Assembly: GCF_037975245.1 (NCBI RefSeq)
Contig: NC_092576.1
Location: 41,358,611-41,422,610, forward strand
Reading direction: 5' to 3'
Length of the DNA stretch: 64,000 nucleotides
Origin: Apostichopus japonicus
Taxonomy: Eukaryota; Echinodermata; Holothuroidea; Aspidochirotida; Stichopodidae
The position numbers were made by a program, and so were the translations under genes. Position 1 is the stretch's first letter. The number at the start of each line of letters is the position of its first letter. Shown piece after piece: positions 23,901 to 38,400 of this stretch. The notes beneath the pieces were generated by a model that did no database searches, was not told the DNA's origin, and saw only the letters and a program-made list of their open reading frames with translations.

Positions 23901-26400
23901 TCAGCTCTCTCTTTGACGAAATGAATGTGAATTAAAATGCATTATTTAAGTTAGATTACGGACCGAAGTTTAAACGTGGTACAGGTGCTCCCTTTCCCCA
24001 TATTGTATGTATGCTGACAGTCCAACAAGATAAACATAATATTTTTTATGCTCATAAATAGGGTCATCGATCAGTTTAGTAGATGTCACAATAGGCTTTA
24101 GATTCTAGTCAAAATAATAGACCATCTTAGATTTGACCTTGATCTTAATGGATAATTGTCTTACGTATGCAGGAGGCCAAACGCTTGGTTACTTAATTGG
24201 ATAAACGTGGTATGCCCTTTAGTGATTCACCAGATGTATTACTCACAACTAATGAAACATTAAGAAGTTATCTGTAGGATCTGAAAATAGCACACCTAAG
24301 TAAAAGCTTTAGTTAGCTTTAAAGGGAGACAGAGAAAATAGGTTTGGTTCTGTTTGCAGTTTTTGGTACTGCTATTATTCGTAGGAAAGGGAACAGCTCC
24401 TTGCCCACCTCCCACTGCGGTTGCTCATGACCGCTTTGATTACTGTTCATATCCATATACGTTCAAACGACATGTTCAGCGTTAGTTCATGAAGCTGAGA
24501 TTGCTTACATTACTAACAAGCTGAAATTAGATCGGCCAATGGGTTTAAGCCTATTGTAAATTAACATTGTTTAAGACGACATTTTTTAAGCCAAAATGCC
24601 CTCTCATGTGTCATGTTACATTGTCTGTTGTAAAATCTACATGTTTCTACAAAAAAAAAAAAATATGCTTGAAGATATACTCAGTAAAAAGGCACCTGTC
24701 CCGATGCCATCAAAGCTGATTACTAGCAACCCCATATATAGAGCACCAGCATGGGTCCATCTTCGTGAGTCTCGTAATAAAAGCATCCCTGGTGGTTAAT
24801 ACACACCAGTGTTGAGTGTCTGATATCAGCGATTATTACTGAAAGTAGCGTTGTTACGATATGGCATTACCTGCATGTGTTGGTATGTGTAGATGTACCA
24901 AATCCATGTATTGGCAGTGAATATGTTATGATCTCCAGGCGTTCTTTTACTCCTATCCACACAGTAAAGACATTTCACGGCCGTAGATAGTTCCTCTTAT
25001 CATACGATATAATCATGGAGTTCCATGATATAAGCAATTCAATTATATTAGTTTGATCACGTTTAGTTATAGCATTTCGCGCAATACGTATACCAGCGTG
25101 GAACGGGACAGTCACCAATTTACTCGTAGCCTTTATTCGTAACCTGTATTCGTCTGCGTACTTATTTGCCGTGAACTTGACTTCGATAAAGGATGATTTG
25201 AAGAGAAATTGATACATATTCGTGGTAAAGAAGTTATGCAACAAATTTATAGTTTCAAAATTTGAAATGATGATATTCATGGCAAAAAAAAAAACAACAA
25301 ATATTCTAAACAGTTCGAAAGTGGTTAAGTTACGTTCGAAAAAAAGCCCAAAATCACTGTTTACACTTTTTTTATATTATTTTGTCAATAAAAAATAGAT
25401 TAAACACCTCTCCGTCATCAACTTTAATTATTGCCAGACAAATAAATAGGTTAATTACTGTAAAATTGAACTTCGAAAATAATAGGTTTTACCTAAATAA
25501 CTATTAATGAGGAGTGACGTCAAGAAACTTCGTGCATATTCTACAAGAGAAGAAACAACTTTTCGCACCGCTGGGGACTGACTGGGTTGCAAGATTTCGC
25601 TTATCTTAGGTATTTTATATTAAAGGTCAATGTAACGGTTCTCGAGTACACTGACTAGAAGAGCAGCATAATGTTTCTATTAGAAGGTACTAATACCATA
25701 GGACCCCACCCGCTCCTCGTACATTTACTCTAGAACAATTATATTTACAGAAAATCCGAAAGTTAAACCAAATACCATCGTTTCAGTCTGAAGGTCTACT
25801 TTTTTTGTAAAAAGAGATTGCTATACATCAGATAAAGTTCTAGTGGTCTGATAAAATATATCTTGTTGATTGATATAAGGCATAGTAGGCGCATTTTTAG
25901 TGGTCGCGTGTTAGCTACATGCGGAATGTTATAGGTTTTCTCCTGTTGTACATATAGTTCAACTGCATTTAAAAAAAAATGTTTTCCGTAGTGAGAGACA
26001 TTTAGTTCCTAAGAAGCACTTGGTTGCATAAAACCAAATTAGCACTGTCATATATATAATTAGTTAAATCGCTCAGAAATCGTGTAAACGCATAATCAAA
26101 GGGTTCTCGCTTTTTTCCCAAATTACTTGCAGATTAGTTACGCCGTTTTCCAAACTGTATATTTAGCATGGTCTTTTGTTAAAGGAGGACGAATGAAATA
26201 GGACACTTGTATTAAAGCTTCTGACAGATCATATATATGGTAACACATATGTATCCTTTCACAGTTTAGTGATGACATTTCATGAGAATGGAAAACCTCA
26301 GACCAAAGCTTGAAACATTGAAGGTGGATTCATCGGATGTGCAAGCCAGTGGAGATGAAGAACCGTCACTATCATCATCTGCTCAAGCTGCTCAAGATTG
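20994..26400 (+). repeat. Segmental duplication unit B (NLR 5' region, intact exon 1)
   Basis: Direct-orientation partner of unit A (see the anchors given there). It keeps the pre-insertion LINE target site near 21832-21850 and ends in the intact NLR exon 1. The block at 8200-8300 is also faintly similar to 17150-17260 and 22690-22770, so each unit may itself contain an older internal duplication. I see no ORF of substance upstream of 26282; short ORFs such as 22596-22922 and 24596-24799 are not conserved between the units. Confidence 0.75.
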
Positions 26401-26483
26401 TGCGACGTCATCGCAGTCAACTGAAAGACCTACGTTTGCTGATGGAAATGATTATTCGACGTCCACAGTTACCGAGAGTCTAG
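26282..26483 (+). CDS. NLR exon 1 (S/T/E-rich N-terminus)
   Basis: The ATG at 26282 opens a frame of 67 codons rich in Ser, Thr, Glu and Asp, ending at CTAG before GTTTGT in phase 1. The same start is preserved in the degraded duplicate at 20707. Phase 1 fits the acceptor of the NACHT exon directly. The donor is weak, so the exon border is tentative. Confidence 0.6.
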
Positions 26484-29400
26484 GTTTGTTTTATGAAGTT
26501 GCGCTCTATTGACCTTGTCCTGTCATAATAAATAGGAAGATTAGTTATCTTTGTTACTTTTAATTTCTCTTTCTTTACACTCAAGTATGTGAGAATTGTT
26601 GTAATCTCTTTCATATAAATTGTTATGTTAGAAGCCTTCCAATTAAACTTTGTTTCCTAAATACTTCCTACACGTAGTTTTAGTTTTAGTTTCAGTTCAT
26701 GTTTTGAATGGTTAAGCTTAAAGAATTATGAACTTCTATTAGGTTGTTGACATTACATATTTTTTTTTAATTTGCTCTCAAAATATTAGTTTATTTAACT
26801 ATTACGCTTTTCCTGTGTTATTCAGTTCCTTGTCATGTTATTCAACAATATATTGCATTATTGCATTTTCTTGCAACGGTATTCTACGTTATCATTCACC
26901 CAGTAATGAACGACACTTATAGCGATATAATTGGAAATATTTATGCTCCTTCTTTTGGAAACCGAATCACATTTATTTGAAAAATATAAGGTGGAGTTTC
27001 TTAGGAAGATTAAACAATGTTTTCTGATTCCTAACACACATTTCTCGGTGTTGGCACTGTTTTGTATATGTAGCGTCTTGATCTCACTTTTCTATTGATT
27101 ATATTTTGTGCCTTACAAGTTCCCAATGTACACATTTCTTATTCAAAGTACTTAACAAACAAAGATCCACAGTGTTACCAATTAACATCTTCCCGGCCTC
27201 CTCAAAAGAAGAAAACGAAAAGTAAAGCAGAATTGAAATACAGTATAAAATGGGATTTTAAAAGTTATCCAACGAAAGATGAGATCAGGTTATAGATTTT
27301 ACTAAACTCTTAGTTTAGTATATATGCAATGACCAGAATAGCTCCAAATATTCCGAATTGTTCGTTAATCGTTTAATCTAGGTAAGCTATAGACAGGCAA
27401 TCGTCAATTATCAGAACAGTACTACTAAGAAAAATTCTTCTCGATGGACTCGCCTTAGGATGTGGATGAAACCTCATACCTAGAACTTTAACAGAAATCT
27501 TACTTGGATCTTTTTTTTTCTGCGAGTATGTACATATATTACGTCATGATATGTAACTTTCCTTCGCCTCCGTTAAGTCGAGTTTTGTATTTCTTCACAG
27601 ATAAAAAATCTCTTTTAGTAAATGCTTTGAAAAGGAGATATAAGATACAATACGACGCTATCCAACCAATACCGTACATTAAGGAGAGACTATATTGTGT
27701 AGATAAGGTATTTGTTGAAGGAGGTACAGAGTTCTATATTGTTAGAGGAACAGCAGATAAAGGTGAATGGGTACGTGTGAATTCTTACAGAGATATTTTC
27801 ACAGACTCACGAATTAAATCCACCCGTCGTATCATAGAAGCAGAGGCCGGGTATGGCAAGTCAACTGTAACCCTACAGCTTGCATATGATTGGTGCAACG
27901 GTGTAGAAAGTTCACCTCTGAAAGATGTAGAAATTCTCATTCTCCTCCGGTTAAGACAGCTTGGAAATGTCAAATCTATCTACAAAGCAATCAAACTTTT
28001 CTTGTTAGCTGGCGAACCGCGAATCAAATCCAGTGATATTAAAAATATCATTGAAAGCTGTTCTTCTGTTGAGATACTTCTGGACGGATATGACGAGTAT
28101 CCTGATAAGAACAAACGTACAGGAAATGACGTAGACCGAATAATTACAAATGATCTGTTTGAGGATCTTGACGCATCCTTAACAACCAGATATCTTCCAA
28201 AGGACTATGACAGATATAACACTAAGCGAGTGAGATTAGTTGGATTTGACAAGAAAGCACGTGATCAGTACATTCGTAAGGCCATTGCTGGAGATAACGA
28301 AGAGATTGTTGAGGACATTAAGCGCGCTTTGAAAGATAACCCGATACTAGACGACTTATGTCAGGTTCCTATCTTCTTTGTTACGTTTGCTCACATGACT
28401 CACGAAAAGGAATATTTTAAAACATTAAAATCGGTTACAGAATTCTTTCGCCACATGATCCAATGTTTCCATAATCACATGAGAAAGAAATCCCTCGATA
28501 AGAATACAAAGAAGCACATCAGTGAGTATGAAATTGAGCATACTGAACTGAGTAATGTAGCGTTTGAGGGCCTCAGTAACGAAAATCAACAACTTTCATG
28601 GGGTAGGGAAGAACTCGGTGAACGACTGGGTCAAGGGTTTTATGATCACTATATCTTAGTTGGTATTTTGGTTGAGGAAGAAGTAGCTGACGTCACAAAT
28701 GAAATGACTGCAGCTAAGCACATACAGACGAAGACGGAAGCAAGGTTCTATCACAAGCTGTTCTGTGAATATTATGCATCTTTTGCATTGGTAAATAAGG
28801 TTGCTGCTGCCAGAAATGCAAATAAGGTGAAGAAAATTCTTGATAAAATAGATCCATTCGATCTTCAATACCTGTATCGATTCAGCTGTGGGATTGACGC
28901 TAAAGTTGGGAGCAAGATAATAGAATACTTGAAGGGAAGAAAAGACGGTGATAAGTTTGCCATACTCTGCATCATGGAACAAGCTGGAGAGATAGATGAT
29001 GGCATCAAGAAAAGTGTCAGAGAGATCTGCTCGAAGGTGTTTTACCTCCCTTATGATGACAACAAGCTGATTCAAAGATCATCTATTCAGCTCCTGGATA
29101 TTGCATCTAATTTTGATGTAAGTAAGGCTTTCGACATTTATATATTACATTAGCTCTTCATTGCTGCTTCCCTCTAACCCAATGGGTGTGTCTAGATTGT
29201 GTTAATAGATCAAATCAAAACGAATGGAAAATGTCAACAATGGAAACAACTTTTCTTATTTATCGACCTTTCTAGTTTTTCGGTAGTTTATGTTAAAACC
29301 GTGTTAATATAGTTATATGTGATTACCAGCCATTAAACCGACGCATCCACGATCCCATTCATTGCATTGATATAATTTATTGTCTGTTGTTTATGAACAT

Positions 29401-32400
29401 TATACTCTTTCTAATATTATGTAGTAAACACGTAAGCACATAAGAATACTGGTAGTGATGTATCTGACTAAATGGTAAATAGACCACAACAAGTGGGAGC
29501 GGTCTGAGCCTAACACATAAGTCTCTTCACCGACAACCTAATTAAATTAAAATGATCGAAACGCTATATATTCTTTCTCTCTAGTATTAAGATGTGTATT
29601 TGTTTTATTCATGAGGGCTTCTTCATGTGATTTCGTAATAGTTATTGGATGTGGAACCGTCACTTTTCCTTAACACTTGTCCACATTATCGCGGCCTACC
29701 TTAAGTCTAAATCTCAGGGACAGCTCCCCTTTCGTGGCCTAATAATACAGCCACTAGATTTTGAGAAGGCTATTATTTTTAGAATGCTTCATTTAAAAAA
29801 TAGGTATTGAATTGAAATACAAGGAGAAGGCTCACCGTGACCTTGTCAAAGTACTGTTAACAGGGTTCCAACCCTATCCCTTACGACTGCCTCTACGAAT
29901 AAGCCGTGTTTAAGAAAACCGTAAAGAAGCCCACCCTCCTAACTGGTCGGAGTATTTTTTTTCTTCAAATGAGAACACTAGATCAGGGTATGTAATGTTC
30001 ACATTCCACTGACTGCGTGATGTGTTACTACTCAGTGACAATTGAATAGATGCATTCAGTATTAATGACTGTGCTTTTTATGATTTTCCTCTAACATCAG
30101 ACTACTTATGTAGCATACTTCCCCGTGTCCAGCTTGTTTAGTCCTAACCAATCAATATTTCAAACATACATATGCAGCAGTACCCAGGGTTGCCATTGTT
30201 TGCTTGACACAACCGGTCAAATTAAAGATATTTTGCCAAATGGAGAATAGGAACATTAGTCTGTGGGGGGAGGTGATAGGGGAACGGCCTCTGAGTGCTC
30301 CAGCCTACACATGGGCCTGGGTGCTTCCGTATAGTCGGGAATACTTGTTACGTGCAATAAACATGAGCATAATACCGTGAATTAGACAGAATCAAGATAA
30401 ACCCAGATACCATTACCAATGAAGGTTGATGCTACATTGTAATTACGGGTGAAGTACAACGTATGGGTTTGGATCTGTTTTTAAAAGTAGAGAGCCAGGG
30501 GGGTAAATGTGTGACAGTCGGTGGTGTTTTACTGTGTGAAGTCAGTGGTAACATCTTTAAACAGTTGTTTCACCTGCTGTTGGAAATTTCAAATGTCAAG
30601 GCAATTGAAAGTAACCAAATGCCAAAATTCGTGTTTTGGGCTAGTTAACGGTCAAACTGGCAACCCTGTTTCTACGGTCAGTCATATAATAGCTTCCTCG
30701 TTTACAGTGTCTTACACATAAGCACGCAATAAAGCACTGAATGTACGGAAGACGACAGTTTCGTGATAGAGGTGTAACGGTGTTCAAAGGGGCTTAGATT
30801 TAATTAGGCTGAAGTATATTAGCCGTATTTGTTTTGAAAATCTTCATGAAGCGCCATGTCAATAGCCAATTCATGTTTCACCGATCTTTAACGTTTGGAA
30901 TGAATAAGCAGGTGGTGATGAAATGACAAATTCATGATACAAAGAGGTCAAGGGGCACCTTTTACTTGATTTGTGAGGGAGAGAGAGAGAGGGGGTGGCT
31001 TGTTGGAACCCACCATAAGAGCGTTAGTGACAAATTCCTTTCGTTGCTCAAACTGTTGTTTCAGAAAACTCAGTACATTACATATACGGCGTATGTTGGA
31101 CAAATTACTTTCTCAATCCAATGGCTAAATAATAGCGTAAACAAGAGAATCATTGCGAAAGTTTTTCCCTTACAAAATGTCAGTTCCTGTCATCAATAAG
31201 TGGGGACAATAATTTAAAAGCGGCTTCAGCTCCTCGTATGACTGTCTTCATTTTGCATAGGCTATAGTTTGCTTAACATTCTGAGTCTTTGGGCTGATAT
31301 TCTTGTCAACAGCTCAAAGTAACCTAACCTTACCACCTTTTAATATTTCTGTTTTTGTTTGGATAAATATTATTGATTGATGTCATCCCTCCATTTTTTT
31401 CTTTTCCTACCTCTTCACCCCCGCTTTGGTCTGTCATTTCGTTTCTATTGATTTCATGTAAAATTAGTTCATATTTCCTTTGTTTTACCACAGATCCCAA
31501 TTGATGATCTGTATATGGTTGAAACTTTCAGCAAGGCTGATAAGGATAACATCGTCCTTCGTTCTGGTCTTTCTTTAAGCAATCTTTCTACATTACTCAA
31601 GATAGGAGTAAAAACAGAGGAAGGAAGAGAATTGACAGAGGAAGATGTTATAGGTTTATTACTCTATGCAGAACAATCAAAGGGTTTACGTGAACTCTGG
31701 TAGGTATTATTAGTGTTAGATACATGAAATATCTACATAATTTTATAAGAAATCTTTGACCTGGTACACAGATGACCGAATCGATATGGCGGGGCTTTAA
31801 TTTAACTGGCTGGATTATGGATGCGATTTCGTCCCCACCCGGTTCCATTCACATGCACTTCAACACTTACTAAACATATCGCTGGAACTCCGGTCTAACT
31901 TTGCTATAGGAGAATTATTGATTTCAAGAAAATTCAATCTCTAAGAAAGTAAAATGAAATAGACATTGCTTCCACTTCCTTTCAGGTTTCGCAACTGTCT
32001 ACTACCAGAATCAATCCATCCAAATTCTATTCCAATCAGTTTGAAGACATCGAAGTTTAAAGGTAATTTTAAAATCAACGACATGTTTACATAAATTGCG
32101 GATATTGCACGGGCAAAATTTCCGTGTCGGGCTGTTTCTACCAAATAATCAGTCAATACAATTGAAGAGAAAACACTATCATGTTAATGTGTGCGTATGC
32201 TCTGTTATTTTTCTGTTCGAGTGATGTCGTAAAAGCCATCTACTAGCTACCGATAATACTATAATTACTCAATGATTTAGCCCCCACAAAATACCGATTA
32301 CGTTTTCATATAAAAACTGGTAAGTTCTTTATTTTATACCTGACGCACAATATAACATGATCTGGTTTAACCAAATAACTATGAAGGGGGAATGCCGACA

Positions 32401-35400
32401 CAGTGAATGGTTGAGTTCTGAACAAGTGAATTACATCAAAAAGCGTGAGATTTGTTTGTAAGGCCAACAAAAAGAACACTTTGTTGTCGACGTATTTTAC
32501 TGGAAAGCCGGCTACAATATCACATCTTTTTACTAAATAGACAATCCTAATTTTCACTACATTGTTATGATAGGACTATCATGAATAAAATGTGCCATAA
32601 CTTGAATAAAAAACTTAGAAAATCTAAAATTGTATGATAGATGTCATTACTGCAGGATATATACATAATTAGTTCAACATGTTGCCCCTGTCCTTAGCGT
32701 ATAAGCTTAATATCAATTCAAACAAGGTTAAAAGCGAACAAAATAACAATATAAACGCAATCCATTTCTTGTTTTATCCCAAGTACACCGTAATCATTAA
32801 AAGGATTGAAACTACGAAATATTTAGTCTAGGTTTTTCTACTTGCATTAGGACCTATTAATGACTGTTAAAAGATGCATGGAAATGCTCCACTTACAACA
32901 CCCTATATTCATATGATACAGGAATTAACATAGAGGCACACATTCATGATTGTTATTTTTACAGGCTTGAGGTATAATATTAAACCAAGTCACATGGGAA
33001 TAACTCACACAAGACAAGGCATGTAAATAAAAAATAAATACGGTGAATCGTTTATATTGAGGTAATAGAGCGGTGACAAATAGAAGAGAGTAATTTTTAA
33101 GCCTTGAAGTCTGTAATTATTTTAAACATCATTTTTTCATGTCCTATAATGCTACTTGAACAGTATCATCGTAAGGCAACATATTGATCAAACAAAATAA
33201 ATATACCTACGGTAGCCTGTCTATTCCTAGGCATGCATATTAGATAGTAGACCTACTGTGTAGTGCATACTTAGATGATAGGTTCACGCATTCATTAGCA
33301 TAAAGTTAGGAGTTGCCTGTGTACTATTGCAATGTAATCGTACCTAGTCAACTCCTAATATGTACCACACAGTAGGTCTACTATATAATATGTTGACTAT
33401 GTATATTTTTTTGTATGATCAAACTTGATTCACACTAGCCGAGGCATAGTACAGCAAACCACTATTAAATACTATAATAAAGAAATATTTGTTTCTTTAA
33501 TATTTGTGACGTTAATTATTATGATCTTGTAGGTTCATTTAGGCTCTGTTGATATGTACCTTTAACAACAACTAAAACTGTATCAAAGTAAACAAAATCG
33601 ACAGTAATTTTGTGATAATATCTTGTCACAGAATGATGATATATTCAAATATGTTCGAACTTAATGACACAAGAGTTAAATTAGGTCAAATAGTAACATT
33701 TCCGTATAACATCTGCAAAATTCTCATCCCATAGCTGTTCCGCTTATCGTTGGTTTGTTTAGCAAATATGGACCAACATTTATAACAAATATAATAACAA
33801 AGATGCTTAATTCGTTTACTTTTCTGTTTTGTGTAATGCATTGTTGTCATAGTTACATCATTTTGACCATAGCAAATTCATTAAAAATATATTTTTGATA
33901 TCAGTGTCACTCCACGTTTTTGTTTAGTATACATAAAGATATATTTCATTCTTTAACATTCTCTACCATGTAACGACCTATCTCTCCTATACAGTCTTCT
34001 CGCAAAATGATGGCAGTTGTTTGGATCTCTATTCCGGGCAGTGGATTATGGTAAGTGTACATGGCTATGATACACAGTGAGACCACGGTAAAATACCTAA
34101 TAATGAGTCAATGTTTCATATGGGTTTCGTACTAGTTTTACATATTATTTTGATAACCTAACTGTTCGACTACTACATCTTCTCTGATGCACTCTACCAT
34201 TCCTTTTTATCTAAAGTAAGCTACAATCCATCTCTGAAGTCATATAAGTGAGAATAGTATAAACAGACGAATAATTCGTGATTCTTCAGTGAAGATAGTA
34301 ACCATTAATATACATGTGCTAATCATTATCATTGTTCAATGTAGAAATAAACTGAAACAAATCTCAAGGTATTATATTTATATTATCTTCATACAATAAT
34401 TGTATGACGGGAAGGTGAAGGTTAATCCACACTGGAGCTTAGGAGGTTACGTGGGGACTTGATCCAGGTTTTCAAGATTGTGTATGGTAACGACAATTTA
34501 TCCTTTACCGACTTTTTCATGTTTGCAAACAGTAGTTGTACTAGAGGTCATTGTCTTAAACTTCAAAAGTCGCATAGTAGGATTAATATTCGGCATAACT
34601 TTTTTTCTAATAGGGTTGTGAATGAGTGGAATAGTTTGCCTGAGAAAGTTGTACTTGCAAGTAGTGTCAATGGGTTTAAGAATGCTTTGGACAAGCACTT
34701 TAAGCATTGTAATCGGGTCTGAGTGTCTGTGTCTTCAGTTATTTCCCTCTCTTTATAGGGTCCTTGATGGGGACTTAAGTGTCCCTCCTGATCCTTTTTT
34801 CTACTATACTAAACTAATCTAAACTAATCTTGGGAGTAAACATTTTCAATTTATCATTAATTTTATTGCGCTCGTTTCATTGTTAGGCTGATGACGTCGA
34901 TAGTATCACTAAGCTGTGTTCAGATATCGTGGCTATTGCTGAGCGTGACAGTGAGTCACAACAGAGGTCAACCATAGAGCTCCTGGAGAAGGCATCAAGT
35001 CGTAACGTAAGTCAGTGTAATATATAATTATATCTCACTGTACGTATACATACGTCAGCTTAACCATAGAGACACCGTCTACCTGTACATACCCTATGGT
35101 ATTATTGAAAAATAAAAATATCCAATTCTGCAAATAATTTGCTGGTCATCAAACTGATACATTGATATTCACGTTTAGATGCAATTATATTGAAGAAGGA
35201 AAGTTCAACTATACCAACGTTTTTTTCTAATATTTCTTTGTCGCATAGTTTCATTGACTGACTAAACAAATAACAGAATAAGTGTAAATTCAGGTTTTTT
35301 GTTTCCCTTATTCCCGGTTTTCAATTTATTTGTATATTGAAAGCAGCCTACAATGAACTGATGACTGCTCACAGTTTCATATATGAGCAAATGTAAACTT

Positions 35401-38400
35401 AAATTATCAATTTTCTCAAGGATTGGTCGAAATTCCCCCACGGTTCGTGTATCACAGCGATATGTTAACAGTGGTCAAGCGAGTCTCCATAATATATCAA
35501 CTCAACCAGTTTGCCTTATTGTAGGCACAGTAAATCAATTGAGACCCTTTCCTTTGCTCAACAGGACAGATGACAGTATCCTATCTGTCAAGAAACACAA
35601 GTCCTGATCATTGTGGTTAAAGCAGCATTTTGCATCCTTTTCTTTGATTTTTCTTAACCACACTGATTCCACTATGCCATAACGACATACAAAACTAGCT
35701 TATCTATTTAAATCTTACTTCAAATGGTGTCATAAAAGTCGAAAAATGTGCAACTTTCAACTTTGTTTTTCTCCAAGATATTTTCCGTTGGGATCCCAAT
35801 AAACGTCGCCTATGATATGAATATTTAAATACTACCAACGTCATTGACCAATACGTAATATAACACCATGCTTGTTTTGCGTACAGTCTAAATGGCAGTT
35901 GTACCATGGTGTTCCATAATAACTCCTTGGTCTCCTTAGTAGTACCAACGCAAAGTCTTGAATCTATTTTTAGCAACGGCTTATAACTAAACCTGGATCT
36001 CTGGTTGGTTGAATTCAAACAAGTGGGTTCGGGGGAACTGTATGCGATTAAATTTAAAAGTGGAAGTTGTCGTGAACACTATTCTCACTATCTGCAATAT
36101 CCTTAATTACTCGCCAATTAACGTTGTTGGCACGGAAAAACTTGGCTTATATCTTAGTTTGCTGTGTGGTGATTGATATATGTAAAAAACTTGTTGGACA
36201 TGTCAAAACAGTAGAAAACGGCGACCAAAAGCAAAATGCTGATTTAAGCTTAATGTACCTACTAATTTACCAATTTTAGTGATGCATTTTGTATTTTGTC
36301 GTTAGTTTACTATATTCTGATGGTAGTCTGATTTCAAACTCGCATAAGTATTTTGCAGATCGATTTGTTAATTTATTTTAAGTAGCATACTTAGTTAATG
36401 GAAAATTAATAAAAAGCACTTGATTTTTTTTCTTTCGTTTTTGCACATATTGGCCCGTTCTCCACCGTGTAGTATTATACAACACATGATAAGATTAGCT
36501 AAAATAGTCCTATGCACACCTCAAAGTAACTTCAAGAATTCCGGGTGAGGAACTCCCGATAGTGACATACTTTATTTAGGCAGTGTTTTGCTATCATTGG
36601 ATTATGACATTGGGAACCATTGATATTAACTTTAGATGGTTGGATAGTTAAAATAATATATTGTACTCATTGTGTCGTGTAGGTCTTACTGTTTATATTC
36701 ATAGCTAGTAGTGTACTTAAAAAACCTAATACAACGCAAATATGCTGATATAGATACTGCTATTATATTTACTTGTTACGTTATATAAGAAGGTAAGTGT
36801 AATTTAAAATATTATTTCATTTTGAATTTAATACTAAATCTCTATAAGTTTATGATACTCATTTGTATGAATGTTATAGATAAACTGTTAATTGTGTTGT
36901 GTTAGAAGTTTAATAATATTGAAAACTGAACACAATTCAATTGTTTATATTCTTTTCCTCACCCAATGTATTACCTTACATCTCCATGTTATTGAACTGT
37001 AAACTCAGACAGTATCGTCATATTTTGTACCTGTTAGTCCACTTTTTGTGTGAGTTTTAATAGCTAAACAGTTACATTCACATTCACCGTTTGACTCGCT
37101 ATATCCGTTCTACTTAATTCAATAAATAAATGATATCAGCATCATTAATTTGTTTCATTCCATCAGATTCCTATCCATACCTTATACCTGTACAAGTCAT
37201 TTAGTCACATAGATGAAGGTGACGTCATCCTAAGATCAGGTCTACGACTTTCAAGACTGTCATCGGTACAGCTAATTCACATAACAAAAGAGAACGACAG
37301 GATAATGACACCAGAAGAGATGATTGGTATATTGGTGTATGTACAGCAGTCACAACGATTAATTAAACTGACGTAAGTATATTAAAATATATAATGACAC
37401 CCATTCAATAATGGAACATTCTTAGTCGTATATCATGACGAAACCTATACATACAAAGTCCTTAGTTAGGAACCGTACACTACTCTGTTACTGCAAAGTC
37501 CTTAGTTAGGGCATCCTCGAACACGTTGCTTCGCTCCAATCATTGGGCTCCGAATCTAATATCCAGTGTCAACAACATCTTGATCTAGATCAAAATCAGG
37601 CAGCTTAAACCAAGCACAGTTCAACCTTCAACAGTTGGTTTTGAACCAAATTATGCTGCAATATAACGCCACTATAATACGATTCATAGGAACCCCTTTG
37701 TTTACCTACAATATGAAAATCAAAATGTTTTTTCCATACTTTTCCTCTAACGAATTACAGTTGATAATATTGAAATTCCAAAATAAAATTTTTCAAAATT
37801 TTTGACTTTTTTTTCGTTATTGGAATTGAGACCTTAAATGTAAGCTAATAATTTGGTTTATATTATGCCAGTATAAAGTAACTAAAAGTAAGAAGTAAAG
37901 TAACTAAATGAAAGGAAAAACAATCTCAACGCAACAAGCCGCTCTAAGAATCATGAGTACTTATCATCTCAGGTTACAATTACGGGGAATAGAGGTCAAT
38001 ACAATAACGAAGGGGAAGTGACGGTAAGAACAATACTGACATTACTCAGTGATGGTTTTAAAAGTGGGAAATATTACAACCAAAGAATATTCCTTTCTCA
38101 CTGATAAATACCCGTCGTTTAATTTGTTAACTTTGATAAGGTGATCAGAATATATATTTACAAAATAATTGTTTAGGATATCGGGATATGAACTGTATAG
38201 CTACAAGTCGGGATGTGTATTGTCTCGTGTCATGTTTTTTTAATGATTTTCCAAGAGGGGCTTAATGTAAATCAATATATCCATGTAATTATTAGTGATT
38301 ATTATTATTATTATTACTGATAATTTCTTATTGTGTCAAGTAGTAACAATAGTTCCCCTAGTATCAATCGGAAGTTTTTGTTAGGGATGCACCGGATTTT

